Shown: positions 1 to 5,316 of the stretch, one piece after another
Layout: every line of letters begins with the position of its first letter
How positions within the stretch are numbered: position 1 is the stretch's first letter
From: Pseudomonadota bacterium
GTDB lineage: Bacteria > Pseudomonadota > Gammaproteobacteria > Steroidobacterales > Steroidobacteraceae
Assembly: GCA_021817875.1 (NCBI GenBank)
Contig: JAKAFQ010000331.1
Location: 1-5,316 of the forward strand
Length of the DNA: 5,316 nt
Direction: 5' to 3'
Notes under the pieces: generated by a model
Databases searched by the model: none
Seen by the model: only the letters and a program-made list of their open reading frames with translations
Told to the model about the DNA's origin: nothing
Position numbers and translations under genes: made by a program

Positions 1-2
1 TC

Positions 3-428
3 GTCGATTTTCACCTGCCCGAGGAGGCCTGTTCCTACCGCGTCGCGGTCGTCAGCATCCGCAAACAGTATGCGGGTCACGCCCGCCGGGTCATGATGGG
101 CATCTGGTCGTACATGCGGCAGTTCACCTATACGAAGTTCGTGATCGTGACCGACGATGACATCGACGTGCGCAACTGGCAGGAAGTGATCTGGGCGGTG
201 GCGACCCGAGTCGACCCGGCGCGCGACTCGATGCTGATCGAAAACACCCCGATCGACTATCTGGATTTTGCCAGCCCCGTCGCGGGACTGGGCTCGAAGC
301 TCGGGCTCGATGCGACGCACAAGTGGCCCGGCGAGACCACGCGCGAATGGGGCCGGCCCATCGCGCTCGATGCGCAGGTGGAGCGGCGCGTGGATGCCCT
401 GTGGTCGGAGTGCTTCGGCCGTGCCTGA
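3..428 (+). CDS. ubiD: UbiD, 4-hydroxy-3-polyprenylbenzoate decarboxylase (C-terminal 141 residues, 5' end outside window)
   Basis: UbiD removes the ring carboxylate of 4-hydroxy-3-polyprenylbenzoate in ubiquinone synthesis, using prenylated FMN supplied by UbiX (family knowledge). The frame is open from base 3, so the gene starts upstream; roughly the last 30% of a ~490-residue protein is present. Visible blocks that closely follow E. coli UbiD, numbered from the first in-window codon, are [13 protein letters not shown] (21-33), YTKFVIV (43-49), [14 protein letters not shown] (80-93), [18 protein letters not shown] (95-112) and REWGRPI (114-120). The prenyl-FMN catalytic residues of the family lie mostly in the missing N-terminal part and cannot be checked. 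The stop codon (426-428) lies inside the first codons of ubiU, so the two are probably co-transcribed and translationally coupled. No promoter is visible in this part of the gene. Confidence 0.96.
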   Translation, partial: VDFHLPEEACSYRVAVVSIRKQYAGHARRVMMGIWSYMRQFTYTKFVIVTDDDIDVRNWQEVIWAVATRVDPARDSMLIENTPIDYLDFASPVAGLGSKLGLDATHKWPGETTREWGRPIALDAQVERRVDALWSECFGRA

Positions 429-1446
429 GCCGCGCAGCGCGAACGCCGCGATCGAGCTGGTGTGTCCGGCCGGGAGCCTGCCGGCGTTGCGCGCCGCGGT
501 CGACAACGGCGCCGACGCGGTGTACATCGGTTTCCGCGGCGCTATGAACGCCCGCAATTTCCCCGGTCTGAACTTCAGCGCCGAGGACGCGCGCACCGGC
601 ATCGAGTACGCACACGGGCGCGGCGTGCGGGTATTCGTCGCGCTCAATGTCTATCCGCGGCCGCAACTGTGGGCGGACGCGACCCGGGCGGTGGATACGG
701 CGGCCGCGCTCGGCGCCGATGCGGTGATTCTTGCCGATGCGGGTCTGCTGCAGTACGCCGCCGAGCGCCATCCGCAGCTCAACCGCCACCTGTCGGTGCA
801 GGCGTCGGCGACCAATTGGCGGGCGCTCGAGTTCTACGAGCGGCAGTTCGGCGTGCGCCGCGCGGTCCTGCCCCGGGTGCTGTCGCTCGCGCAGGTCCGC
901 CAGGTGATCGAGCGCACGTCCGTGGAGATCGAGGTGTTCGGCTTCGGGAGCCTGTGCATCATGGTGGAGGGACGCTGCGCCCTGTCCTCGCACGTGACCG
1001 GCGAATCGCCCAACACTCACGGTGTCTGCTCACCCGCGCATGCCGTGCGTTGGGAGGAGACCAGCGGCGGGCGGCGCGCGCGTCTGAATGACGTGCTCAT
1101 CGACGAATTCGCCCCGGGGGAGGCGGCCGGTTATCCCACCCTGTGCAAGGGGCGGTTCGAGGCGCTAGGCACCGTGATGCACGCCCTGGAGGAGCCCACC
1201 AGCCTCAATGTGCTCGACATCCTGCCTCAGCTCGTCGGCGCGGGCATCCGCGCGATCAAGGTCGAGGGTCGTCAGCGAAGTCCCGCCTATGTGGCGCAGG
1301 TCACGCGGGCGCTGCGCGCGGCCCTCGATGCGTGCCTGCGCGATCCGCAGCACTACCGCCCGCCGATGCCGCAGTGCGCGCCGCTCGAGCGGCTGACCGA
1401 AGGGCACACCCACACCCTGGGCGCGTACTCCAGGCCCTGGCAGTGA
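421..1446 (+). CDS. ubiU: UbiU, Fe-S subunit of the O2-independent ubiquinone hydroxylase (peptidase U32 family)
   Basis: UbiU forms a heterodimer with UbiV that hydroxylates the ubiquinone ring under anoxia; both carry a [4Fe-4S] cluster (known for E. coli, formerly YhbU/YhbV). The product is 341 residues, against 331 in E. coli. Conserved blocks are [20 protein letters not shown] (15-34), [10 protein letters not shown] (123-132), VLPRVLS (149-155), FGSLCIM (175-181), [16 protein letters not shown] (184-199), CSPA (203-206), [10 protein letters not shown] (237-246), [10 protein letters not shown] (254-263), [14 protein letters not shown] (281-294) and LGAY (333-336). Candidate cluster ligands are C179, C186, C203 and C242, with the same 7/17/39 spacing as E. 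coli C169, C176, C193 and C232. The GTG start at 421 is chosen because no ATG lies near the conserved N-terminus and GGAG at 407-410 is well placed; it adds about ten residues before the E. coli start. The family name comes from U32 proteases, but no protease role is implied. Confidence 0.96.
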   Translation: MPEPRSANAAIELVCPAGSLPALRAAVDNGADAVYIGFRGAMNARNFPGLNFSAEDARTGIEYAHGRGVRVFVALNVYPRPQLWADATRAVDTAAALGADAVILADAGLLQYAAERHPQLNRHLSVQASATNWRALEFYERQFGVRRAVLPRVLSLAQVRQVIERTSVEIEVFGFGSLCIMVEGRCALSSHVTGESPNTHGVCSPAHAVRWEETSGGRRARLNDVLIDEFAPGEAAGYPTLCKGRFEALGTVMHALEEPTSLNVLDILPQLVGAGIRAIKVEGRQRSPAYVAQVTRALRAALDACLRDPQHYRPPMPQCAPLERLTEGHTHTLGAYSRPWQ

Positions 1447-1457
1447 CGGGCGGCGCG

Positions 1458-2336
1458 ATGAGACTTTCGGTCGGCCCGCTGCTGTACTTCTGGGATCGAG
1501 CCGCGGTGTTCGCGTTCTACCGCGAGCTCGCCGGGCTGCCGGTGGACATCGTCTACCTCGGCGAGGTCGTGTGCTCGAAGCGCCGGGAGTTGCGGCGTGC
1601 GGACTGGATCGCCATTGCCCGGGATCTGGCGCAGGCCGGCAAGCAGGTCGTGGTCTGCACCCTGGCGCTGCTCGAGGCCGAATCCGAGCTGGCGTCGCTG
1701 TCGCGCACGGTGGCCATGGTCGATCTGATCGAAGCCAACGACATGGCGGCCGTGCAACTGCTGCGCGACCGCCCGTTCATCGCCGGTCCGCACCTGAACG
1801 TCTACAACACCGCCACCCTGTCGCTGCTCGCGTCCCTCGGCGCACGGCGCTGGGTGGCGCCCGTCGAGCTCGACATCGAGACGCTCTCGGGGCTGCTCGC
1901 GCAACGGCCGCCGGGCCTGGAGGCCGAAGTGTTCGGCTACGGCAGGATGCCGCTCGCGTTCTCGGCGCGGTGCTTCAGCGCGCGCGTGCGCCAGCGCCAC
2001 AAGGACGACTGTGGCTTCGTTTGTGCGCAGGACGTGGATGGTCTGACCGTCCGAACCCGCGAGGGCGAGCCGCTGTTCGCGATCAATGGCATCCAGACGC
2101 AGTCCGCGCAGGTGCGCAACCTGATCGGGGATGTGGCTCGGCTGAGAGGCGCAGGGGTAGACGTGTTGCGGCTGTCGCCGCATTCAGGCGCGTCGGCGCC
2201 GTTTCCGGATGTGATCCGCGCGTTCCGCTCGGCGCTCGACACGGGCGCGCCGGGGGCTGCGTGTCCGCCGACCGCATTGGCCGGTGGCTACAGCGAGAGC
2301 TATGTGCACAGCCGCGAGGGTGCCCGAGCCCTCTGA
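1458..2336 (+). CDS. ubiV: UbiV, Fe-S partner of UbiU in O2-independent ubiquinone hydroxylation (peptidase U32 family)
   Basis: UbiV pairs with UbiU to supply ring hydroxylation when O2 cannot be the oxygen donor (known from E. coli). The product is 292 residues, the same length as the E. coli protein. The start [12 protein letters not shown] aligns with E. coli MKYSLGPVLWYW, which supports the ATG at 1458. An in-frame GTG at 1443 overlaps the ubiU stop but would add five unneeded residues. Conserved blocks include [11 protein letters not shown] (33-43), GKQVV (61-65), [11 protein letters not shown] (68-78), NVYNTATL (114-121), PVELDIE (135-141), [12 protein letters not shown] (162-173), AINGIQT (208-214) and DVLRLSPH (235-242). 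Candidate [4Fe-4S] ligands are C39, C172, C185 and C189; the C-x12-C-x3-C spacing of the last three matches E. coli C180, C193 and C197. The gene lies 11 bp after ubiU on the same strand, as expected for two subunits of one enzyme. Confidence 0.96.
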   Translation: MRLSVGPLLYFWDRAAVFAFYRELAGLPVDIVYLGEVVCSKRRELRRADWIAIARDLAQAGKQVVVCTLALLEAESELASLSRTVAMVDLIEANDMAAVQLLRDRPFIAGPHLNVYNTATLSLLASLGARRWVAPVELDIETLSGLLAQRPPGLEAEVFGYGRMPLAFSARCFSARVRQRHKDDCGFVCAQDVDGLTVRTREGEPLFAINGIQTQSAQVRNLIGDVARLRGAGVDVLRLSPHSGASAPFPDVIRAFRSALDTGAPGAACPPTALAGGYSESYVHSREGARAL

Positions 2337-2391
2337 CGAGCGCGATCGAGCGCGGGGAGCCGCCTCGGCGTCCCGGAGGATGCGATCCTCC
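2337..2391. terminator. Hairpin between convergent ubiV and ubiT, possible bidirectional terminator
   Basis: This 55-bp gap separates the stop codons of two convergent genes. At 2375-2391 it contains a perfect inverted repeat, GGAGGAT-GCG-ATCCTCC (7-bp stem, 3-nt loop), ending directly against the ubiT stop codon. No T-run follows the stem on either strand, so it is not a textbook intrinsic terminator; it could stall polymerase or block 3' exonucleases for both messages. The GC-rich stretch before it carries the short direct repeat GAGCGCG (2338-2344 and 2348-2354) and a weak 4-bp stem CGCC-TC-GGCG. Nothing else was seen. Confidence 0.4.
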
Positions 2392-2889
2392 TCAATGCGG
2401 CGGGCGGACGAAGTGCCGCAGCGGGCTGCGGCTCACCAGGCCGATGAGCGCCTCGGCCGGCAGGGGCGGCAGCACCGCGCGCAGGTGACGGGTCCAGTCC
2501 CACTCGAGCGCATCGAGCGCATTCTTGATGGCCAGGCCCGTCTCCGTCTCGCCCTCGATGGCGAGCCGCCGCTCGAAGAACAGGGTGTCGGGGTCTTCGG
2601 CGCGGGTGGCCAGCCGCCAGAAATCGCGCCATTGGCCGCGAAGGGTCACATGCGGCGCAGCCTGCGAGGGGGCGGCGCGCAGCCCGCCCGAGGTCACGAG
2701 CAGATTCAGACGCAGCGGCAGATCCGTGACCTGGATGCGCACCCGCTTGCCTTCCAGGGCCGAGAGCGAATCGCCGAGGCTCTGGCCCCGGGCCCAGTGC
2801 GTGAACAGCGGGGCGAACAGCTGGCTCGGCAGCGCCTGCGGGGCCGGCGGCCGCGGCAGCCGCGATGCGAGCTCGAACAATGGGTTCAT
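2392..2889 (-). CDS. ubiT: UbiT, SCP2-domain accessory factor of anaerobic ubiquinone synthesis
   Basis: UbiT is a small lipid-binding protein required with UbiU and UbiV for ubiquinone synthesis without O2. It is the anaerobic counterpart of UbiJ and is thought to hold hydrophobic intermediates in an SCP2 fold (known for E. coli YhbT). The 165-residue product has a proline-rich N-terminus (11-18), an SCP2-like core from about residue 45 (LEGKRVRIQVTDLPLRLNLLV), and the diagnostic block EDPDTLFFERRLAIEGETETGL (98-119), followed by IKNALDALEWDW (121-132). This block closely matches E. coli DPDTLFFQRRLVIEGDTELGL. The ATG at 2889 is chosen for its AGGA eight bases upstream; a GTG at 2919 would add ten residues and fall close to the FNR box. 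No signal peptide is evident. The gene is convergent with ubiV and divergent from fnr. Confidence 0.93.
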   Translation of the reverse strand: MNPLFELASRLPRPPAPQALPSQLFAPLFTHWARGQSLGDSLSALEGKRVRIQVTDLPLRLNLLVTSGGLRAAPSQAAPHVTLRGQWRDFWRLATRAEDPDTLFFERRLAIEGETETGLAIKNALDALEWDWTRHLRAVLPPLPAEALIGLVSRSPLRHFVRPPH

Positions 2890-2896
2890 GGTAGCG

Positions 2897-2902
2897 ATCC
2901 TA
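2897..2902 (-). promoter_or_regulatory. Candidate -10 element of an FNR-dependent ubiT promoter
   Basis: On the minus strand these bases read TAGGAT, a 4/6 match to TATAAT. The gap between this hexamer and the near edge of the FNR box (2925) is exactly 22 bases, the spacing expected of a class II FNR promoter with its box centred at -41.5. The start of transcription would then fall near 2890, one base before the ubiT ATG. The same bases hold the AGGA read as a ribosome binding site, and both readings cannot hold for one transcript. This is inference from spacing only. Confidence 0.35.
2898..2901 (-). promoter_or_regulatory. Shine-Dalgarno-like AGGA before ubiT
   Basis: The minus strand reads AGGATCGCTACATG, placing AGGA eight bases before the ATG at 2889. 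This favours the 165-residue form of UbiT over the longer GTG form. It can serve only on transcripts that begin upstream of about 2905. A second -10-like hexamer, TATCGT at 2923-2918 on the minus strand, could give such a longer transcript. Confidence 0.45.
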
Positions 2903-2924
2903 GGGGAGTCGGGGCACACGATAT

Positions 2925-2938
2925 TTGATCCGTGTCAA
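2925..2938. promoter_or_regulatory. FNR box in the ubiT/fnr divergent region
   Basis: TTGATCCGTGTCAA matches the FNR/Anr consensus TTGAT-N4-ATCAA at nine of ten specified bases (GTCAA in place of ATCAA). It lies in the 104-bp non-coding region between two divergent genes, one being an Fnr protein whose recognition helix has the residues that read TTGAT. Its centre (2931.5) is about 42 bp from the ubiT start and 62 bp from the fnr start. In E. coli, ubiUV and one ubiT promoter are under Fnr control, so the site fits known biology. A -10-like hexamer at class II distance exists on the ubiT side only. On the fnr side the equivalent position reads CCCGGG, so direct activation of fnr looks less likely than repression or no effect. 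Confidence 0.85.
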
Positions 2939-2978
2939 GTGCCGTAATTCCGGATGCGGCCCCGGGCCCGGAGGCGCT

Positions 2979-2984
2979 AAGGTG
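2979..2984 (+). promoter_or_regulatory. Ribosome binding site fixing the fnr start
   Basis: AAGGTG, part of TAAGGTG, lies nine bases before the ATG at 2994 and resembles the core of the anti-16S sequence. It supports this ATG over the upstream in-frame TTG at 2925, which falls inside the FNR box. Confidence 0.55.
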
Positions 2985-2993
2985 CGTCCCATC

Positions 2994-3749
2994 ATGCGCG
3001 ATGGGCGGCAGGTGAACGGTTCTCAGGCGGCCGGCGGGGCAGGCGTGGCCGCGCGCGTGTCCTGCCGCGGCTGCGCCCTCAATACCCTGTGCCTGCCGGC
3101 GCACCTCTCTCCCCAGGAAGCGCATATTTTCGATGACGCGGTGGAGCGCGGCCGACAACTCGTGGCGGGCTCGAGCCTGGTGCGGGCGGGCGCGGACATG
3201 GATGCGCTGTACGTGGTGCGCAGCGGCTCGGCGAAGCGCTACAGCGTCACACTGGATGGGACGGAGCGCGTGCACGGCTTCGTGCTGCCCGGCGAGACGG
3301 TGGGACTGGAAGGATTCGCAAGCGGACGGTACGCGTGCGAGGTGACGACGCTCGAGCCCTTGAGCTACTGCCGGATTTCCATGAACAAGCTGGAGCGGCT
3401 GCTCGAGCGGCTGCCGGGTCTGCGCCGGGAAGTGCTGCGGCTGCTCGCAGAGGCGCTGGATGAGTCGCTGCGCATGCGGGCGGAACTCGGCATGTGCGAT
3501 GCCCGGGGTCGCGTCGCCCGCTTCCTCGCGGACCTGTCGCGGCGCCTCGAAGTGCGCGGGCTGTCGCCGACGCAGTTTCGCCTCAGCATGAGCCGCGGTG
3601 ACATCGCTCGCCATCTCGGGCTGACGCTGGAGACGGTCAGCCGCTCGCTCGGGGCGTTCAAGCGATCCGGCTGGGTGGAAGTACGCGCCCGCTACATCAC
3701 GCTGCTGCGGCCCGAGGCGCTGGTGACGCTGGCCGGTTGCACGGCCTGA
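2994..3749 (+). CDS. fnr: Fnr/Anr-type oxygen-sensing transcription regulator (Crp/Fnr family, [4Fe-4S])
   Basis: Fnr is a cytoplasmic regulator that dimerises and binds TTGAT-N4-ATCAA boxes when its [4Fe-4S] cluster is intact under anoxia. The 251-residue product has CRGCALNTLC near its start, giving ligands C24, C27 and C33, with the fourth at C126 (LSYC). All match E. coli C20, C23, C29 and C122 with a constant offset of four. A cyclic-nucleotide-binding-like barrel spans about 40-140 (LYVVRSGSAKRYSV, FVLPGETVGLEGF), the dimer helix about 145-165, and the HTH about 200-225 (MSRGDIARHLGLTLETVSRSLGAF). Recognition residues E213, S216 and R217 equal E. coli E209, S212 and R213, predicting TTGAT recognition. 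Compared with E. coli, D22 becomes G26, S24 becomes A28 and D154 becomes S158, all positions linked to O2 response. The gene is divergent from ubiT across an FNR box. Confidence 0.95.
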   Translation: MRDGRQVNGSQAAGGAGVAARVSCRGCALNTLCLPAHLSPQEAHIFDDAVERGRQLVAGSSLVRAGADMDALYVVRSGSAKRYSVTLDGTERVHGFVLPGETVGLEGFASGRYACEVTTLEPLSYCRISMNKLERLLERLPGLRREVLRLLAEALDESLRMRAELGMCDARGRVARFLADLSRRLEVRGLSPTQFRLSMSRGDIARHLGLTLETVSRSLGAFKRSGWVEVRARYITLLRPEALVTLAGCTA

Positions 3750-3758
3750 CGTCCCTGA

Positions 3759-3774
3759 CCCGCTTCACAGCGGG
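3759..3774. terminator. Hairpin at the fnr / radical SAM convergent junction
   Basis: CCCGCT-TCAC-AGCGGG forms a perfect 6-bp stem with a 4-nt loop. It starts in the 15-bp gap between the two convergent stop codons and extends into the last codons of the radical SAM gene, whose stop codon falls in the loop. Neither strand has a T-run after the stem. It may act as a weak shared terminator or be a chance GC-rich stem. Confidence 0.35.
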
Positions 3775-5316
3775 GTGGGCAGGCGGAGCTGGAACGGCCA
3801 GGCGTTCAGATCGATCAATCCGTGCAGCGTCTCGACCTCGATCGAGACCTTGTCGGAAAAATGCCTCAGGCGGCGCAGCAGCCGGCGCAGGCGGGGAACA
3901 TCCGCAGCCCGGATTTCCTCGAAGCGCAGCGTGAGTCTCGCCGGCGTCTCCTTCAGCAGCGCGCGCAGCATGACCGCCGTCCGCCGCAGCCCGCGGGCCG
4001 GCACGCCTCCCAGGGACACCGCCAGGACCGGGGCGCCGCGATCGGCGGCGCGGTCGCTGAGCGTGATCGAGCCGGCGCCGCAGCGGCGCAGCGTCTGCAC
4101 GAGTGCCGTCAGGCGCGTGTTCCACAGGGCGGGGTGTTCCGGGACCACCCCGGCGAGATGCCGCCTGGAGTAATCGCGCATCGACAGCGACACGATCCAG
4201 TCGCCGACGGTGAGCGGGATCTGCCAGGGCTTCGACCACGGGAGGCTGCGCAGGAAGTGCCAGTGGCGGACCGGCCCCCCCGGCAGAATGCCGCGCCACA
4301 GCAGCCGCAGCAGGATACCGATGCCCGCGCGCGCGCCGTATTCCATGCCGCCCGGTGCCCGGCCGATCGAGCGGTTCTTGTTGCGGATGCGCAGGGCGAT
4401 CGCCCCATCGGTGAGCAGCCGCTCGTGCAGCCGGCGATACCCTTCGATGAGTTCCTCGCGCGTCATGCGCAACGGCACGACGTTGGTGTCGAGCTTGGTG
4501 TTGTCCCCGGCGTTGTCCTGCGCGCGCAGGCGCCCGGCGCTGCTCAGCCGTTCATACAGCGGTGTGCGCGGCATGGCGTTCAGCAGGCCGATCATGGCCA
4601 TCTGGATGCCCGAGCGCACGATGAATTCATACTGGTGATCGAAGGTCGCCGTCGTGTCGTTGTCGAAACCGACGATGAACCCGGCCAGCACTTCGATGCC
4701 GTGCTGGTGGATGCGCTGTACGGCCGCGAGCGGATCCTCGCGCATGTTCTGCAGCTTGCGTGTCTCGCGCAGGCTCGCCTCGTCGGGCGACTCGATGCCG
4801 ATGAAGGCCCAGCGGAAGTGCGCCGCGCGAAACAGCTCCATCAGCTCCTCGTCCTGCGCGAGGTTGAGCGAGGCCTCGGTGCCGAAGCTGAACTCGTAGC
4901 GGTGCCGCTGCTGATAATCGATCAGGAACCTGAGCAGCGTCTTGGCGACCTTGAGGTTACCGATGAGATTGTCGTCGACGAAGAACACCTTGCGCACGCC
5001 GCGCGCCCGCAGGACATCGAGCTCGGCCTCGATCTGCTGCAGATTCTTGTGGCGGGGCTTGCGGCCGAACATCACGATGATGTCGCAGAACTCGCACATG
5101 TAGGGGCAACCGCGCGAGAACTGCATGGTCGCCATCGTGTACAGTTCGAGCTTGAGCAGGTCGAAGCGCGGTGTCGGCGAGGTGCCCAGATCGACCGTGC
5201 CACTCTCACGGTACAACGGCGCGGCGTGGCCGGCTTCGAAATCGGCGCAGAATCGGGGCCAGATCTGCTCGGCTTCGCCGCAGATCACGCTGTCGGCCAG
5301 ATTCTCGTATTGCTCC
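3765..5316 (-). CDS. B12-binding-type radical SAM protein, HpnP/DUF4070-like (C-terminal 516 residues, 5' end outside window)
   Basis: The frame stays open to the right edge, beginning in window with EQYENLADSVICGEAEQIWP. This resembles the end of an N-terminal cobalamin-binding domain, so the start and most of that domain are missing. The radical SAM motif SRGCPYMCEFCDI at in-window residues 67-79 (cysteine codons within 5085-5108) supplies the CxxxCxxC that binds the [4Fe-4S]/SAM cluster. It is followed by VFFVDDNLIGN (110-120), FIGIESPDEASLRETRK (171-187), GFIVGFDND (212-220) and MIGLLNAMPRTPLYERL (241-257). These match the group containing the hopanoid C-2 methylase HpnP and many DUF4070 proteins. 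Residues from about 395 to the end form an extra region of unknown role. Radical chemistry, perhaps methylation, on a lipid or similar substrate is likely. HpnP itself is not claimed, since no hopanoid gene is in view. The gene is convergent with fnr, so not in its operon. Confidence 0.88.
   Translation of the reverse strand, partial: EQYENLADSVICGEAEQIWPRFCADFEAGHAAPLYRESGTVDLGTSPTPRFDLLKLELYTMATMQFSRGCPYMCEFCDIIVMFGRKPRHKNLQQIEAELDVLRARGVRKVFFVDDNLIGNLKVAKTLLRFLIDYQQRHRYEFSFGTEASLNLAQDEELMELFRAAHFRWAFIGIESPDEASLRETRKLQNMREDPLAAVQRIHQHGIEVLAGFIVGFDNDTTATFDHQYEFIVRSGIQMAMIGLLNAMPRTPLYERLSSAGRLRAQDNAGDNTKLDTNVVPLRMTREELIEGYRRLHERLLTDGAIALRIRNKNRSIGRAPGGMEYGARAGIGILLRLLWRGILPGGPVRHWHFLRSLPWSKPWQIPLTVGDWIVSLSMRDYSRRHLAGVVPEHPALWNTRLTALVQTLRRCGAGSITLSDRAADRGAPVLAVSLGGVPARGLRRTAVMLRALLKETPARLTLRFEEIRAADVPRLRRLLRRLRHFSDKVSIEVETLHGLIDLNAWPFQLRLPTPL

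Noticed and set aside
124..1020. 298-codon open frame on the minus strand over ubiD/ubiU
   Set aside because: It is antisense to two strongly matched genes, is rich in Arg/His/Ala/Pro as GC-rich shadow frames are, and has no recognisable motif.
1353..2183. 276-codon open frame on the minus strand over ubiV
   Set aside because: It is antisense to ubiV, whose conserved motifs and cysteine spacing are clear; the product looks like a low-complexity shadow.
421..2336. Protease function implied by the peptidase U32 family of UbiU and UbiV
   Set aside because: The four-cysteine patterns match the characterised Fe-S hydroxylase subunits UbiU/UbiV exactly and the gene context is ubiquinone synthesis.
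2890..2919. GTG start at 2919 giving a 175-residue UbiT
   Set aside because: It has no good ribosome site and lies upstream of the predicted Fnr-dependent start; the ATG at 2889 has AGGA at proper spacing. Not fully excluded.
2284..2928. 214-codon open frame on the plus strand over ubiT
   Set aside because: It is antisense to ubiT, overlaps the ubiV end, and has an Arg/Gln-rich composition without motifs.
2925..2993. Upstream TTG start that would lengthen Fnr by 23 residues
   Set aside because: It falls inside the FNR box, lacks a ribosome site, and the added residues do not resemble Fnr N-termini; the ATG at 2994 has a good ribosome site.
3801..3820. ATCAA half-site (GATCGATCAA) suggestive of a second FNR box
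   Set aside because: The partner half-site matches poorly and the site is inside the 3' coding end of the radical SAM gene, away from any start.
3697..4299. 200-codon open frame on the minus strand overlapping fnr and the radical SAM gene
   Set aside because: It is a frame-shifted shadow of the radical SAM C-terminus, with Ala/Arg/Pro-rich composition and no family signature.
1..5316. CRISPR arrays, tRNA or rRNA genes, insertion sequences, toxin-antitoxin pairs
   Set aside because: No repeated spacer pattern, RNA gene signature, transposase or long terminal repeat was seen on either strand; nearly all bases belong to the six recognised genes.

Overview
The window is about 5.3 kb of GC-rich DNA (roughly two thirds G+C by eye, not counted). 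It is tightly packed with proteobacterial genes, and every gene can be recognised. UbiD, UbiU, UbiV, UbiT and Fnr all resemble the E. coli proteins closely, with cluster-ligand cysteine spacing matching exactly. This points to a high-GC gammaproteobacterium, or possibly a betaproteobacterium, that makes ubiquinone and lives partly without oxygen. The genus cannot be told from this window.

Layout: (1) Bases 3-428 (+) are the 3' end of ubiD, the prenyl-FMN-dependent decarboxylase of ubiquinone synthesis. (2) Bases 421-1446 (+) are ubiU, which overlaps ubiD by 8 bp, and 1458-2336 (+) are ubiV, 11 bp further on. Together they encode the two Fe-S subunits of the oxygen-independent ring hydroxylase. 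(3) Bases 2392-2889 (-) are ubiT, an SCP2-domain lipid-binding accessory factor, convergent with ubiV across a 55-bp gap holding a perfect 7-bp hairpin. (4) Bases 2890-2993 are a divergent control region with a near-consensus FNR box, TTGATCCGTGTCAA, at 2925-2938. (5) Bases 2994-3749 (+) are a complete Fnr-type oxygen sensor with all four cluster cysteines and the E-xx-SR recognition helix. (6) Bases 3765-5316 (-) are the C-terminal part of a B12-binding-type radical SAM protein of the HpnP/DUF4070-like group, convergent with fnr. Its start lies beyond the right edge.

Together, genes 1-5 read as a module for making ubiquinone without O2, packed beside the regulator expected to switch it on. 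UbiU/UbiV replace the O2-dependent hydroxylases, UbiT probably presents the hydrophobic intermediates, UbiD removes the ring carboxylate, and Fnr senses loss of O2. The FNR box has exact class II spacing to a -10-like hexamer on the ubiT side and none on the fnr side. Fnr control of ubiT is therefore the best-supported regulatory reading, with autoregulation of fnr possible. I see no wholly new system. The more unusual points are the physical linkage of ubiD, ubiU, ubiV, ubiT and fnr, the promoter geometry at ubiT, residue changes around the Fnr cluster and dimer helix, and an uncharacterised C-terminal region on the radical SAM protein.
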